58,386 nt of DNA from UBA6489 sp942490775 (GTDB lineage: Bacteria > Patescibacteriota > Gracilibacteria > BD1-5 > UBA6164), in assembly GCA_942490775.1 (NCBI GenBank), contig CALNYL010000007.1, positions 1-58,386 of the forward strand. The letters run 5' to 3'. Shown piece after piece: positions 10,084 to 20,109 of the stretch. The translations under genes and the position numbers were made by a program. Within the stretch, counting starts at the first letter, position 1. Each line of letters begins with the position of its first letter. The notes under the pieces were generated by a model. The model searched no databases, had not been told where the DNA came from, and worked only from the letters and a program-made list of their open reading frames with translations.

Positions 10084-10307
10084 TTTCAATTTGCAGCAAG
10101 ATGAATACCAATTCTATGACGGTGATTAATGGGTTATGGAGTATATTCAGTAGCAAGTGAAGCCTATGAACTAGATCAAGCATGTAGATGATGAGTAGAT
10201 TTAGAATGATATACACCATATTATTATTGCGGAAGAAGAAGTGTGGTAGTGGCTTTGGTGGCAGGATGATTGGTTTTGAGGAAGATTAAGGTTAAGAGTA
10301 TTTTTAG
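10084..10307 (+). pseudogene. Third copy of the pre-toxin module, cut by the IS66-like element
   Basis: FAARGIPILGRGLMGYGVYS and ELDQACRGGVDLEGYTPYYY and GRRSVVVALVAGG are almost identical to the copy at 6560-6790 and keep the Gly codon where that copy has TAA. The match stops at 10307, exactly where the IS66-like inverted repeat begins, so the C-terminal toxin domain is missing. The start is also missing: the module begins just 13 bp after the preceding stop. It looks like a recombined cassette end that was then hit by the transposon. Confidence 0.6.
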
Positions 10308-10356
10308 GTTACTATCAACCGAAAAATAATACTCAAAAAACAACAAAAACCAAATC

Positions 10357-10390
10357 AAAAAATAATCCCAAAATATGGGATTATTTTTTA
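10357..10390. terminator. Hairpin just inside the IS66-like left end
   Basis: aataatccca and tgggattatt form a 10 bp stem with A-rich and T-rich flanks. It may block transcription entering the transposase from outside. Confidence 0.6.
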
Positions 10391-10486
10391 GTTTAAAATA
10401 GAGGAAAAAGGCAAAAAAAAGTTGCATTCTGAGTATAAAAAAGTATAATTAATTAGCTTAATAAAGGTAATAGTTAACTAATAAAT

Positions 10487-11461
10487 ATGCACAAAAATTT
10501 ACATAAAAACACAAAAAAAGAATTGATAGATGAGATACTAAAACTGAGAGATGAACTTGGCAAAGAAAGGAGGGAAAGTTAAGGAACTAGAATGAAAACT
10601 AAACAAAAATAGTAAAATTCAAGTAAACCATCAGGAACAGAATGATTTAAGAAACATACAACAATTTGTAATTCAAGAAAAAAATGACAAAATCCCAGAT
10701 GAGGTAAAAAAGGTCATACTTGAGCGAACTTAAAAAGAAATGAGAATGTAAATGAAACTATTGATGTAACCCCAAAAGAATGTTCAAATGAAGAACTTAC
10801 TTATCTTTATCATCACGACAAGAGGTGAAGAGAGGCTATCAAAGATATGTGAGTCTTAGAAAACTTTAAATGAAATTGTATAACAGATAACTTACCAAGT
10901 TATCTAGCTTATGAATTTGAACATTACTTATGCAATGCTCATCATTTGAGAGAATTAACTTGGGTAGAAGAGAATGAAAGAAAAAAATGGCAACTAATAT
11001 TAGTAAATTTCTCATTAAATATAAAAGAGAAAAGAAAAAAATAATCTCAAACTGAATATTTACTCTTGAAAAAATAGTTAAAAGATATCCATGAAGAGTA
11101 CAGAGATATATTGAAAAGATGAAAACTAGAATATGAGAAAGTTGTTAGAAAAAAATGACAAAGATGAAAATTAAAAAAAGAAAAGTGATTAAATTAACTT
11201 GAACGATTAGAAAAAAAAGAAAAATTAACTTTGGGTTTTCTTGATGATTTTAGTATTCCATTTGATAATAATTTAGCTGAAAGAGACCTGAGAATGGTAA
11301 AAACTAGAATCAAGGTTTCTGGTTGTTTCAGAAGTGAAGAATGAGCTAAGTGGTTTTGTAGAATTAGGTCATATATTTCTACTATGAAAAAACAGGATCT
11401 TGATATTTACAAGTCTATACAATCAATCTTTAAATGAAATCTTATACTTCCTGAATTTTAA
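10487..11461 (+). pseudogene. IS66-type transposase remnant
   Basis: It starts MHKNLHKNTKKELIDEILKL, a typical IS66 coiled-coil N-terminus. After a slip near 10575 the text continues LEGKLNKNSK (the family motif is N-SKPPS). In a later frame come LTYLYHHDKRGREAIKDMGV, EFEHYLCNAHHLREL and finally IPFDNNLAERDLRMVKTR, CFRSEEGAKWFCRIRSYIST. These are IS66 DDE-domain blocks. The segment that normally holds the first catalytic Asp, between the Cys-rich region and LTY-YHxxRG, is missing. The protein is therefore shortened as well as frameshifted. Confidence 0.8.
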
Positions 11462-11467
11462 AAAAAA

Positions 11468-11498
11468 AGCATTTCAAACTTGAAATGCTTTTTTTTCG
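11468..11498 (+). terminator. Terminator of the IS66-like transposase
   Basis: aagcatttcaa and ttgaaatgctt form an 11 bp stem around a short loop, followed by a run of T, immediately after the transposase stop. Confidence 0.8.
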
Positions 11499-11510
11499 GT
11501 TGATAGTAAC

Positions 11511-11642
11511 AAAAGGGAGAGGAGAAGAAAGGAAGAGGGAAAAAAAAAAGGAAGGAAGGGAAAAGGGGGAAGGAGAGAAGAGGAGGAGGGGAAAGGAAAA
11601 AAAGAAAAGAAAAAAAGAAAAGGGGAGGGGAAAGAAAAAGAA
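11511..11642 (+). repeat. 132 nt pure A/G tract
   Basis: From the last base of the IS66-like right end there is not one C or T for 132 bases. The tract mixes GGA, GAA and A runs without a regular unit. It replaces the 5' part of whatever gene ends at 11802. See findings. Confidence 0.9.
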
Positions 11643-11802
11643 TGAAGAATGATGAGAAGATGTTAAGATATTGTATCCAGAAAGCCTAACTTACTACTTT
11701 GAAGAAAAGGTAAATATTCCCGAATGATATAAAAAAACAGATTTGAAATCCAAGTGATTTACTGAATACAAAACCATATTAGACCTCCCACTCGAGAAAT
11801 AA
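11643..11802 (+). pseudogene. C-terminal fragment of an unrecognised protein
   Basis: With TGA as Gly the frame reads EEGGEDVKILYPESLTYYFE, then VNIPEGYKKTDLKSKGFTEY and LDLPLEK-stop. Upstream it dissolves into the purine tract, where no reliable protein can be read. It is too short to assign. Its place in the toxin region suggests it was part of a toxin or wall-hydrolase gene. Confidence 0.35.
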
Positions 11803-11824
11803 TATTTTCAAAATAAAGGTAAGA

Positions 11825-12216
11825 ATGAGAAAATGGGAAATAAAAAAGACAAAAAAAATAATATCAAATAAGCTAGAAATACAAGAAAAGTGAACTAAAA
11901 ATACAAAAGAATTAGCCTTTTTTTTAAGTATAGCAACGACAAATGCCTAATAAACAACAAGCAATTATGATTATTAACATGAGTAAAAGAAAAAACCATA
12001 TGAAAACAATATGTAAAAATACTATCAGACTACTGAAAAGATAAACAAAACTGATGAGAAAAATACAAATGAATCTATAAAAAATGATACTCAAATCCAA
12101 AGAAACTATGAGAAAAACTAAACATGGATGAGAAATACATAAATAACGAATATAGTACAATTTTATCAAATCCAGATAAAACAAAAAAAAATAAAATATG
12201 TTCAATATTACCATAA
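11825..12216 (+). pseudogene. Unrecognised protein, one frameshift
   Basis: MRKWEIKKTKKIISNKLEIQ continues to KELAFFLSIATTNA, then a slip in the T8 run near 11918-11926. The next frame gives NNKQLGLLTGVKEKTIGKQY, ILSDYGKDKQNGGEKYKGIY, NPKKLGEKLNMDEKYI and ends at 12214-12216, giving ~130 residues in all. 'LTGVKEKTIGKQYVKIL' could be a helix-turn-helix but I do not recognise the family. The following 29-codon ORF overlaps its end. Confidence 0.35.
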
Positions 12217-12287
12217 ATAAAGTAACTGAGTTACTAAAAAATTTAGGAGTTAATACTGATAATTTAAATATAATAAAAGAATTTTAA
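12198..12287 (+). CDS. 29-residue ORF
   Basis: MFNITINKVTELLKNLGVNT ends KEF-stop. It overlaps the preceding frame by 19 bases and lies 16 bases before the next gene. It could be a real leader or small protein, or a remnant. There is no similarity to claim. Confidence 0.25.
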   Translation: MFNITINKVTELLKNLGVNTDNLNIIKEF

Positions 12288-12303
12288 TACTAAACAATTT
12301 ATT

Positions 12304-12843
12304 ATGAAAATAGATTATATTGAAATTATTCTACTTTGGGGATGATGGAGATATCTTGATGAATATCTAGTAGTAGAACTTGAAGAAAAGTATAATAACT
12401 ATAAAAAAGATTGAGAATGGAAACTTTTAGAAGATGAATTCATCAGGTACTTTAATGCATTAAGTATAAATGAAACCATAGAATTTATATCAAAATTAAA
12501 AGCAAAGATTTGTAGTATAATAAAAGATTCTAAAGTACATAATGAGGTTATAATTAAAGTTATTTTTTCTTCTCTGTATTCAGCTTCCATTGCTGATTCT
12601 TTTGAAAAATATAGGTGTAATTATGCTTTAAAAGAATTCTTATTTTCTATTTTAGATGAACTAGAATCCTGATTGCTTATAAATGATTATTTAAAAGAGA
12701 AAATAATATATTATAAACATAATATTTATAGATTATTTAAATGACTTTCTAATGAAAAGTATTTTGAATTATTTGAAGAAAAATTTAAAAATGAAAAGAA
12801 TTATAATTGATTGTATAATTGGCATTGAGAATTTTTAGATTAA
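12304..12843 (+). CDS. Unrecognised 179-residue protein, immunity-like by context
   Basis: It starts MKIDYIEIILLWGGWRYLDE. Helical, acidic/basic mixed sequence follows, including LSINETIEFISKLKAKICSI, KDSKVHNEVIIKVIFSSLYS and YRLFKGLSNEKYFELFEEKF, and it ends WHGEFLD-stop. Glycines are mainly TGA, as in neighbouring genes. It is intact and has no signal peptide. It lies in the toxin region, downstream of a truncated gene and upstream of the wall hydrolase, so an immunity function is plausible but unproven. Confidence 0.45.
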
Positions 12844-12872
12844 AAAAAAATCCTGATTGTTGGATTTAAAAT

Positions 12873-14780
12873 AGAAATGTCGTAAAAAGTTCATTAAAAT
12901 AAACTATCCTTTTGACTATGAAGCACTATCAGCCAGTTGAAGAACAGTTGACCAATTAGTAACACAAGTATTTTTTGAAGAATTTAACGGTTCTATCCAT
13001 CAAGCTACAGACTTTAACCTACAAGAATGAGAACAAGTAAAAGCAGTAGAATGATGAACAGTAGAATCAGTTTGAGATGAAACAGTTACTATTAAGCATA
13101 ATAGTTGAAAGATATGAGTTTATCATCATATAGTACCAAGTTTAGTAGTCTGAGACGGTATAAATACTTGAGATATTGTTTGAATAGTTGCATGAGACAC
13201 AACAGAATACAAAGCTCATTTACACTTTGAGCTAAAAGATGAAAGTTGAAATAACTTAAATGCAAGTAAATATTTCAAAATATACAATGCTGAGGATGGA
13301 CATAAATGTGTGAGGGAGTTGATAATAGGAGAAGGAATTTATGATGGGGAAGTTATAGCGGAAAGGTGTGATGTGGGAGTCTGAAGTGATAATTTATGTC
13401 GCTACAGAGACACATGAATCGCCCCATTTAATGATGTATACAATGAACAAACAAAACCACTCCACTTTTGTTATGACATAAAAGTAGCACTACAAAGATG
13501 ATGGATCTCACCTAATACTAGTTTTACCCCAGAATACAAAATAAACAGAGCAGAATTCTTAAAAATAGCACTCAAATCCTCATGAGTAACAGATGAACAA
13601 CTAAAAAAATACGAAAACTCTACTTGCTTTAAAGATGTTACAGAACCATGGCAAAGATGAATAGCCTGTTATGCAAAAGCTAATGGAATAATAAATGGAT
13701 ACGAAAACGGAACACTATTTAAACCAACAGAGATAGTAAAAAATGATATAATGGTGAAAATAATACTTGAATCATTTTGAATAAAAGCATATCAGGAGAA
13801 TTAGTGTTATATCGAATGGCAAATCCCATACTACGAAGCACTAGAAGAATTACTATGAATAACCGAAACAGAGCTACCCTACACATGAGATATCACAAGA
13901 GCATATTGAGTACACCTAGCAAATCTAGCTTATGATGTGAGGGATGAGATAAAAGCTTGGAAAAATAAGAATTTGAAGTGTGAGAAAAGAAACTTTAAAA
14001 CATCTATAAATGGTGTAAAAATAAGAAAAGAAGCAAAATCTACATCTTCGGAAGTTTGAAAGATAGATAAAATTAATACAGAGCTAAAAGTTTTATGAAA
14101 AGCTGTAGTTTGAGAGTATGTTGATGCTTACAAGACTGATAGATGGTATCCTGTGGAGTATAATTGAAAAAAGGGGTATGTGTTGGCTACTTTGTTGCAT
14201 ATTAAACAGTTATGAGATGTTGAAATAGATGATAACTTTTTATCTTCTTGACGGAAGAGACCTAAAAAAGTAAAAGTAACAGGTATTGTTTTACATGCAA
14301 CACTATGAAATAATAGTGCTGTGGATGATAGAAATTGAGAAAAACCTAAAAGATGAGAATGAGCTCAGTATTATATTGACAGAAATGGTAATAAGGAAAA
14401 ACTACTAAATGAAATTTTACACGGGCAGGATTTTGAGATGGAAAAAATGAAGAAGTTGAAACTTGGCAAAATTATACTCAAGAACAACTAGAGAGTGTAG
14501 TTTTGTTAATAGACTACCTAGAAGAAAGGTATTGATTACCTAAGGATAATTACTTTAAATATGATAATCCTAATAGTTATGAATGATTAAGTTCAGAAGA
14601 GATAAAAAATATAGTCATTATTATTACCCAAGAAACCCAAAAGAGAGAATAGAATATAATAAACAAATTAATAATTGGAAATGAATTTTCCAACATCATA
14701 ATATGACAGGAAAATTTGATGCATGACCTTGACTTAATATAGATAAACTTATAGAAATTAGAAAAAATTTATGAAAGTAA
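12873..14780 (+). pseudogene. Multidomain peptidoglycan hydrolase: M23 peptidase - SLH - SH3 - amidase
   Basis: In the TGA-Gly frame from about 12873 (no ATG fits, so the N-terminus is probably lost or shifted) four parts follow. First comes an M23/LytM domain with SIHQATDFNLQEGEQVKAV, YHHIVPSL and AHLHFEL, giving the H-x3-D and HxH zinc ligands. Second are SLH-type repeats (YKINRAEFLKIALKS; CFKDVTEPW; CYAKANGIINGYENGTLFKP). Third is a bacterial SH3 domain (GVKIRKEAKSTSSEVGKI ... RWYPVEYNGKKGYV). Fourth is an N-acetylmuramoyl-L-alanine amidase (KVTGIVLHATLG, GEGAQYYIDRNG, FQHHNMTGKFDAGPGLNI). An in-frame TAG at 13802-13804 and slips near 14425 and 14605 interrupt it. Two wall-cutting activities with SLH/SH3 wall-binding parts fit an enzyme aimed at peptidoglycan, either its own or a host's. 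Confidence 0.72.
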
Positions 14781-14804
14781 CTTTATTTTTTAAAACTTAA
14801 AAAT

Positions 14805-15989
14805 ATGAAAAAAAACATATTAATAACAGCAATAGTACTTTTATTCTCTTTAAATACATCTTATGCCAGTGAGAAAGTCATATACAAAGATAAAGATTAT
14901 TTATTAGAAATAAATGATAATTATGAATTAGTTCTCTTAAGTAATGGGAAAACTAAGATGCTAGGAAGTTATGGTTATGACAATACTTGAGAGGCTATTA
15001 TGTATGATGATTTTGTAATATATAATGGTAGTAATTGAGGTGGTATAGGATTATATTTGTATAGTATAAAAAATGAAGAATCTTATTTATTAAATGACCC
15101 TTTGAGATGGTAGAAGTTATATTTTTTATTATGATTTTCAGAAAAATGGAAATAAATTTTATACTGTAGCTCAAATGGAAACAGCTCCTATATATAAGTT
15201 TTGTATTTATGATTTAGATAAACTGTCTAATTTAATAAGTAAAACTTGAGAGAAACTGTCAGAAAAACCAGAATTTAATAAATGATCAGATTTTCCAAGT
15301 TTATACAATTTTACTAAAGAAAACGGAGTGGTTTTCTGTCCTTTTGATGATAATAAAAGTTACTCTAATTTTGAATGGTTAGATAATAATAAAATTAGAT
15401 TTACAAAATCTGATATATGAACAGATGTTACTACAAATAATTGATATGATATAACATTCCCTAATTGAGATATTTATGAATCAAACTGGGATGGTACTGA
15501 TATGAAAAAAGTATGAGTTATGAAAGATGGAAAAATGATTTTGTTAGAAAGTAAAAAAGACAAACACTCCTTCAACACCAAAACAAAATCCAACCCCCAA
15601 AGAAAACACAACACCTCCTCCAACCACTCCTCAACAAACATTCACCTGAATCACCACAGAAAACGAACAAACCTCATCATGAACAACAGAAACCGAAACA
15701 GAAAAATCATCAACCTGAACCACAACAAAAACTGACAAACAAAACACAATGACCTGAACAGAAAATCCAGTTAACAACAACACAGAAATAAACGAAACCA
15801 CAGAAAACACAGAAGAAAAAATAACCCAAAATAATGCAAAAATTGATGAAAGAAAAGATGATAACAAGAATAAAAATTATAGCACAGAAACAAAAATGAA
15901 CTATAAAATATTATTTGATATTATTAGTAGTAATAGTTATACTCTCAATTGTTTGAAAAACTTTATTTAAAAAGAAAAGTAGGAAATAA
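14805..15989 (+). pseudogene. Anchored, Thr/Pro-rich surface protein, frameshifted
   Basis: It starts MKKNILITAIVLLFSLNTSY-ASE, a clear Sec signal peptide. A beta-rich ectodomain follows (KDYLLEINDNYELVLLSNGK ... IYNGSNGGGIGLYLYSIKNE; later VLLS-free stretches such as GYDITFPNGDIYESNWDGTD). After slips near 15105 and 15550 comes a low-complexity Thr/Pro/Glu linker (TPSTPKQNPTPKENTTPPP). A final slip leads to KGTIKYYLILLVVIVILSIV with a basic KKKSRK tail, a membrane anchor. The architecture is signal, ectodomain, extended stalk, C-terminal anchor. The ligand is unknown. Three slips in ~1.2 kb suggest decay or read error. Confidence 0.6.
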
Positions 15990-15993
15990 ACAA

Positions 15994-16027
15994 AATGACT
16001 TCTATTAATACAGAAGTCATTTTTTAA
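15994..16027 (+). terminator. Terminator after the surface protein
   Basis: aatgacttct and agaagtcatt make a 10 bp stem with a short loop, followed by TTTTTT. Confidence 0.8.
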
Positions 16028-16312
16028 CTTATGAAAACCAGTAAAAAACAATGTTATGGTAAAAATGTATCATATTCTCTATGGGATTTTTCAAAATACA
16101 CTTTCATTTTACTAAAAAATCATTAAATTAAATAAGTAAATTAATTCTGTTTTATAGAAAAATGAATAAAAATAAAAACTAAGGAAAGAATCTTTTGTTA
16201 ATCTTATATCTATGAGGCAAATTGATAAAGAAGAGTAAATAATTATGTATGAAAAGTAAACATACTCTAAACATTTATTTACTTATTACAAAATTTTTAA
16301 CCAAACAACACC
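16028..16312. other. Intergenic stretch
   Basis: AT-rich spacer. Only a 31-codon ORF (16031-16126, MKTSKKQCYGKNVSYSLWDF) is visible and it is not convincing. The promoter of the following metallopeptidase should lie here, but no clear boxes stand out. Confidence 0.4.
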
Positions 16313-18214
16313 ATGACTCAAACAGAAATAGAAAAAAATATAAAAAAAATTTTAACAATCTATAAAAATAAACAAAAAAGACTATGAAAATTAGCAAATG
16401 CCATAAACCAAAAAACATGAAAAAACAAAGAAATATTAGATTCTTTTTTGGATGAATTATGACTAGAAAAAAATAAAGAAACTAGATTTATTGCTTTTTC
16501 AAGAATATGAGACCTAAACGAATCCCCACTAAAAATATTTATAGAAAAAAATGAAATAGAGGATAAAAAAGCAGAAGAATTATTAAACAAATCTTATGAT
16601 TTCGTACAAAAACATCACTTAAATATTCATGAAAAAATAATAAAAGAAATAGAAACTCAAAAGCTTTTACCAGCATTCTATTTAGAACTTTTAAAATGAG
16701 TACACAATATATGAGAAGTATTTTGAGACTTCTATAAAGCTTGGAACAACCACATAATAAACGGAATAAACAAAGACCTAAAAAAAGACTTCCAAAATAA
16801 TACAGAAACAATTATAAAATTCCTATCAGAAAATAAACTATTTGACAAAGACGAACAAGGAAAATTAACAGAAAAATGCTATACGGCACTAGTATGAAAA
16901 AACAAAAAATATAAATCAGAACCATATATAAAAATATTCAAAAAAGAAATCTCAGAAATAATATCCAGACTAGAAAACCTTATCAAAAAACTATCAAAAC
17001 TAGAAGACGAAACATACAACCAAAAACAAGAATATTTAAATTATTTAGAATCAATAAAAGAAGCCTTTGGAGAAACTCAAAAAGAAAAATTAATTTGAAA
17101 ATGGAAAAAAGTTGACGAAAACTGGATGGCGATAACTACTCCCTTTCAAATTGTTCATCCTCTTGAATACTATGACGACAAATATAGAAGATCAGTTTCT
17201 CCAGAATGGGATTTGAGAATTAGAAATAAAAATTCCCTTGATACTAGTATTTATGACGATATATTAAATATGTTTAATTGATTTTATGAAGACATATGAA
17301 AAGATAGCTTCAAAACTGCTTATAATTTTTCTATTTCAAATCTTGAGAAAATACAATTATATATAAGTTCTCCAGTTTTATATTATGGAGTTTTTCTGAC
17401 TTGAATATATTCAGCTCAAGTTGTGCCTAATGATGAAGATATTAGTGAAAAATATGGTAAAAAAATATTTGCATTTCCAAAACATGATTTAAAAACAATG
17501 AGAGAATCTCCTTTTATGAGATTATCAAAAGAAACCATAGAAAAAAGGATTTTGCATAAATATAGAAAATTTTTATTTTGAGAAGATAAAAATTTTCATA
17601 CAATCTACGAAATAGAAACCATAGGTCATGAACTAGGACATATTTTATGGAAAGCACCAAACCTAGAATGAGAAATGAACAAAAAAACATGACAATTTAA
17701 AAATATAGAAGAATTTAAAGCCACTACTTGATGATTAGTAGCCTATTTCTTATCTGGAAAAGAAATACTAAAAAAAGAATTAATTACAGCTCATATAATC
17801 AGATGTATTTCTTTACTAAAATATAGAAATATCTCTGATATAGAACCCTACTATTCAGAGAGCTTGATTCATCTAGAAGTACTATTCAAATCAAAAGCAG
17901 TATATGTAAAAAAAGATAAAATCTATATGTATTTAAGCGATAAAAACTATGAAAACATAAAGAAATGTTATATAGAAACCTATACTAAACTTATTTACTG
18001 CTATCTAAATAAGTTTGATGCAGGAGAATTCTTATTTGAATATGTAGAAAAACATAGTGATTGATACTTAATTCCTAAAAATCCAGAACTAGCAAAATTT
18101 GTAGAATACTACTACGAACTCTATAAACAAATATGAAATGAAGTAGATGAAATTACTGACAAAAAAGTTTATACCTGAGAAAAGAAGGGGATTCTTGATA
18201 GGCTTTTGGGGTAA
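16313..18214 (+). CDS. Zinc metallopeptidase with HELGH motif, resembling the CiaB-type family
   Basis: A single open frame of 633 codons with TGA as Gly, from MTQTEIEKNIKKILTIYKNK to ILDRLLG-stop. The N-terminal half is helical and charged (LPAFYLELLKGVHNIGEVFG; KLIGKWKKVDENWMA). The catalytic region near residue 438 is TIGHELGHILW, with a following NIEEFKATTGGLVAYFL near 465 that supplies a likely third zinc ligand (Glu). This layout recalls proteins annotated as CiaB, the Campylobacter invasion antigen; that link is from memory of the HELGH...EEFKATTGG arrangement and is moderate. No signal peptide is visible. It is intact, unlike its upstream neighbours. Substrate and role are unknown. 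Confidence 0.65.
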
Positions 18215-18323
18215 GGCTTTTCTTCTAATAGTTCAAATCCATTGCTTTCCATTCGATTTCAAGCACTTTCTTTACAAAAGTAAGAAATTATAGGAAATTA
18301 TAAAAACTAACACCTAAAAAATC

Positions 18324-20094
18324 ATGAAAATAAAAGAACTATTTAAAAATATTTTAAACTGGATTATTTTAAGGATAAAAAATATAAAAACAAAGATTAG
18401 AGCAGGAGTAAAAAAACTTAAAAAAAATAAATTATCATATCCTAAGATTTTTAAAAAGAAGTTTTTGGCTATTTGATTTAAAAAAATAAAATTATTTTTT
18501 CTTGTATTATGGCAGAAAATAAAACAATTAAAATGGCAGAAAATTAAGGCTATACTTACTTATGATGTTATAAAAGGGGCTAAGAAAAAAAAGATTGTGT
18601 ATGGAATTGTGTTTTTGTTAGGGGTATATTTATTGCTAGTTATATTTGCAGCAAAAATAGAAACATACATAACATTCCCCTGAAAATCATACTCAGGATA
18701 TGTAGAAACTAAGTTACAATTTGAAGATATAAATATAAAAGATAAAAATTGAAACAATATAAACGGACTATTTATTGACTCTGGAAGTGAAAAAACTATT
18801 TACTATTTTCACTGAAATGGGTGACCTCTACCAGTATTTTATTCTGATATAACATATTTAAAAGACCTAGGTTACAATGTGATGGCATACGACTTCCCAT
18901 GATACTGAAAAAGCACAGGATATCCTTATGAAAAAGATGTTTATAATTTCACAAAAACATTTTACAATTATATAAAAGACAAAAAAAATCTAAAAGATGA
19001 GAATGTAATAATATGGTGATACAGTATATGAACAGCCGCAGCTACAGACTTTGTTTATAAAAATCCAAATTTTGATAAACTAGTTCTAGTTTCTCCTCTT
19101 GCTTCTAGATACGATATGGGAAAACAAATATTTTGATTTGTACTTCAAAAAATATTATTTCTACCAAACTCTTTCGTCTCAGCAGAAAAAATAAAAGATA
19201 TAAAAATACCACTTCTAATTATTCATGGAAACAATGATAAAATCGTATCCTTTAAACAATGAAAAAAAGTATTTTCCAACTCAAACTCTGAAAAAATACT
19301 TCATAGAACTAGATAATATGGGACATAATGGGATAATATATTATTATGGAAACACCTTAAAAGATAAGGTATTAAACTTTTTAGAAACAGGTGATGTAGA
19401 AGAATATTATCAATTTATAGATGATAGAGAAAAAAATAAAATTATAAAAAAAGCGATTGAAAAAAAGCCAATAAATTCCCTAGATTTTAAAACAGACAGT
19501 TCTATTACAAAATTTGTAAACTCAAAAGTTAGTTTTGACTCTCCCCAATATGTTCCTGAAAATCTAGAAAGCATTTCTTCTAAATATGTGAATGATGTAA
19601 AATGATGAAGTCAAAAATTAAGAAAAGAAGCTAATAAAAATCTACAGTTTTTGGCAAAGGCTTTTTATGATGAATTTGGTAAAAAGTTAAAAATAGTAAG
19701 TGCTTATAGAAGTTATAGTCATCAACAGTGAATAAAATCATGAGGGTGTCCTGATAGACTTTGTGCAAAGGCTTGATTTAGTGAGCATCAAAGTTGACTT
19801 GCTGTAGATATCTGGGAGGCTTCAAACAACAGCAGATGGAAAACGGATAAAAATTTAAAAAAATATTTTAAATGGTTAAATGAAAATGCTTATAAATATG
19901 GTTTTCATAATAGTTATCAAAACTGATTAGAAATTGATTGATATGAAATAGAACCTTGGCATTGGAGGTATCTTTGAGAGGAATTGGCTTTGTTGTTGAA
20001 TGAGGAAGAGATGACTTTTGCGGAGTTTTATTTTTGAGAGTGTTCTAAGGAGGAGGGGAAAAGAATTAAAGAAAGTGGCTTTTTTTATTTATAG
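18324..20094 (+). CDS. Membrane-anchored alpha/beta-hydrolase fused to VanY-type D,D-carboxypeptidase
   Basis: The protein starts MKIKELFKNILNWIILRIKN. A basic amphipathic leader precedes one membrane segment near residues 87-112 (KIVYGIVFLLGVYLLLVIFA). The alpha/beta-hydrolase domain follows: HGNGGPLP oxyanion loop, DFPGYGKSTG, nucleophile elbow WGYSIGTAAA (Ser ~232), Asp in HGNNDKIV, His in DNMGHNG. After a one-base slip in an A-run near 19295 the C-terminal LAS/VanY peptidase reads VSAYRSYSHQQG, SEHQSGLAVDIW (His and Asp zinc ligands) and EPWHWRYLG (catalytic Glu and third His). Both catalytic sets are complete. The two domains on one anchored chain would act outside the membrane. The VanY half trims terminal D-Ala of peptidoglycan; the hydrolase substrate is unknown. 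The frameshift is probably a read error. Confidence 0.78.
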
Positions 20095-20109
20095 AAAGAG
20101 GTAAAATTT

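Larger units (their letters stand above)
10308..11510 (+). mobile_element. IS66-family-like insertion sequence, ~1.2 kb, defective
   Basis: The left end gttactatcaaccgaaaaa is repeated in perfect inverted form at 11492-11510 (19 bp). The single transposase gene inside is interrupted and shortened. No target duplication is evident between the bases left of 10308 and the purine tract right of 11510. Confidence 0.8.

Noticed and set aside
11511..11642. Reading the purine tract as Lys/Glu/Arg/Gly coding sequence
   Set aside because: All plus-strand frames are open simply because no T is present; composition alone explains it, and no protein pattern is seen.
15631..15867. Minus-strand Val/Phe/Ser-rich ORF
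   Set aside because: Antisense of the Thr-rich stalk of the surface protein.
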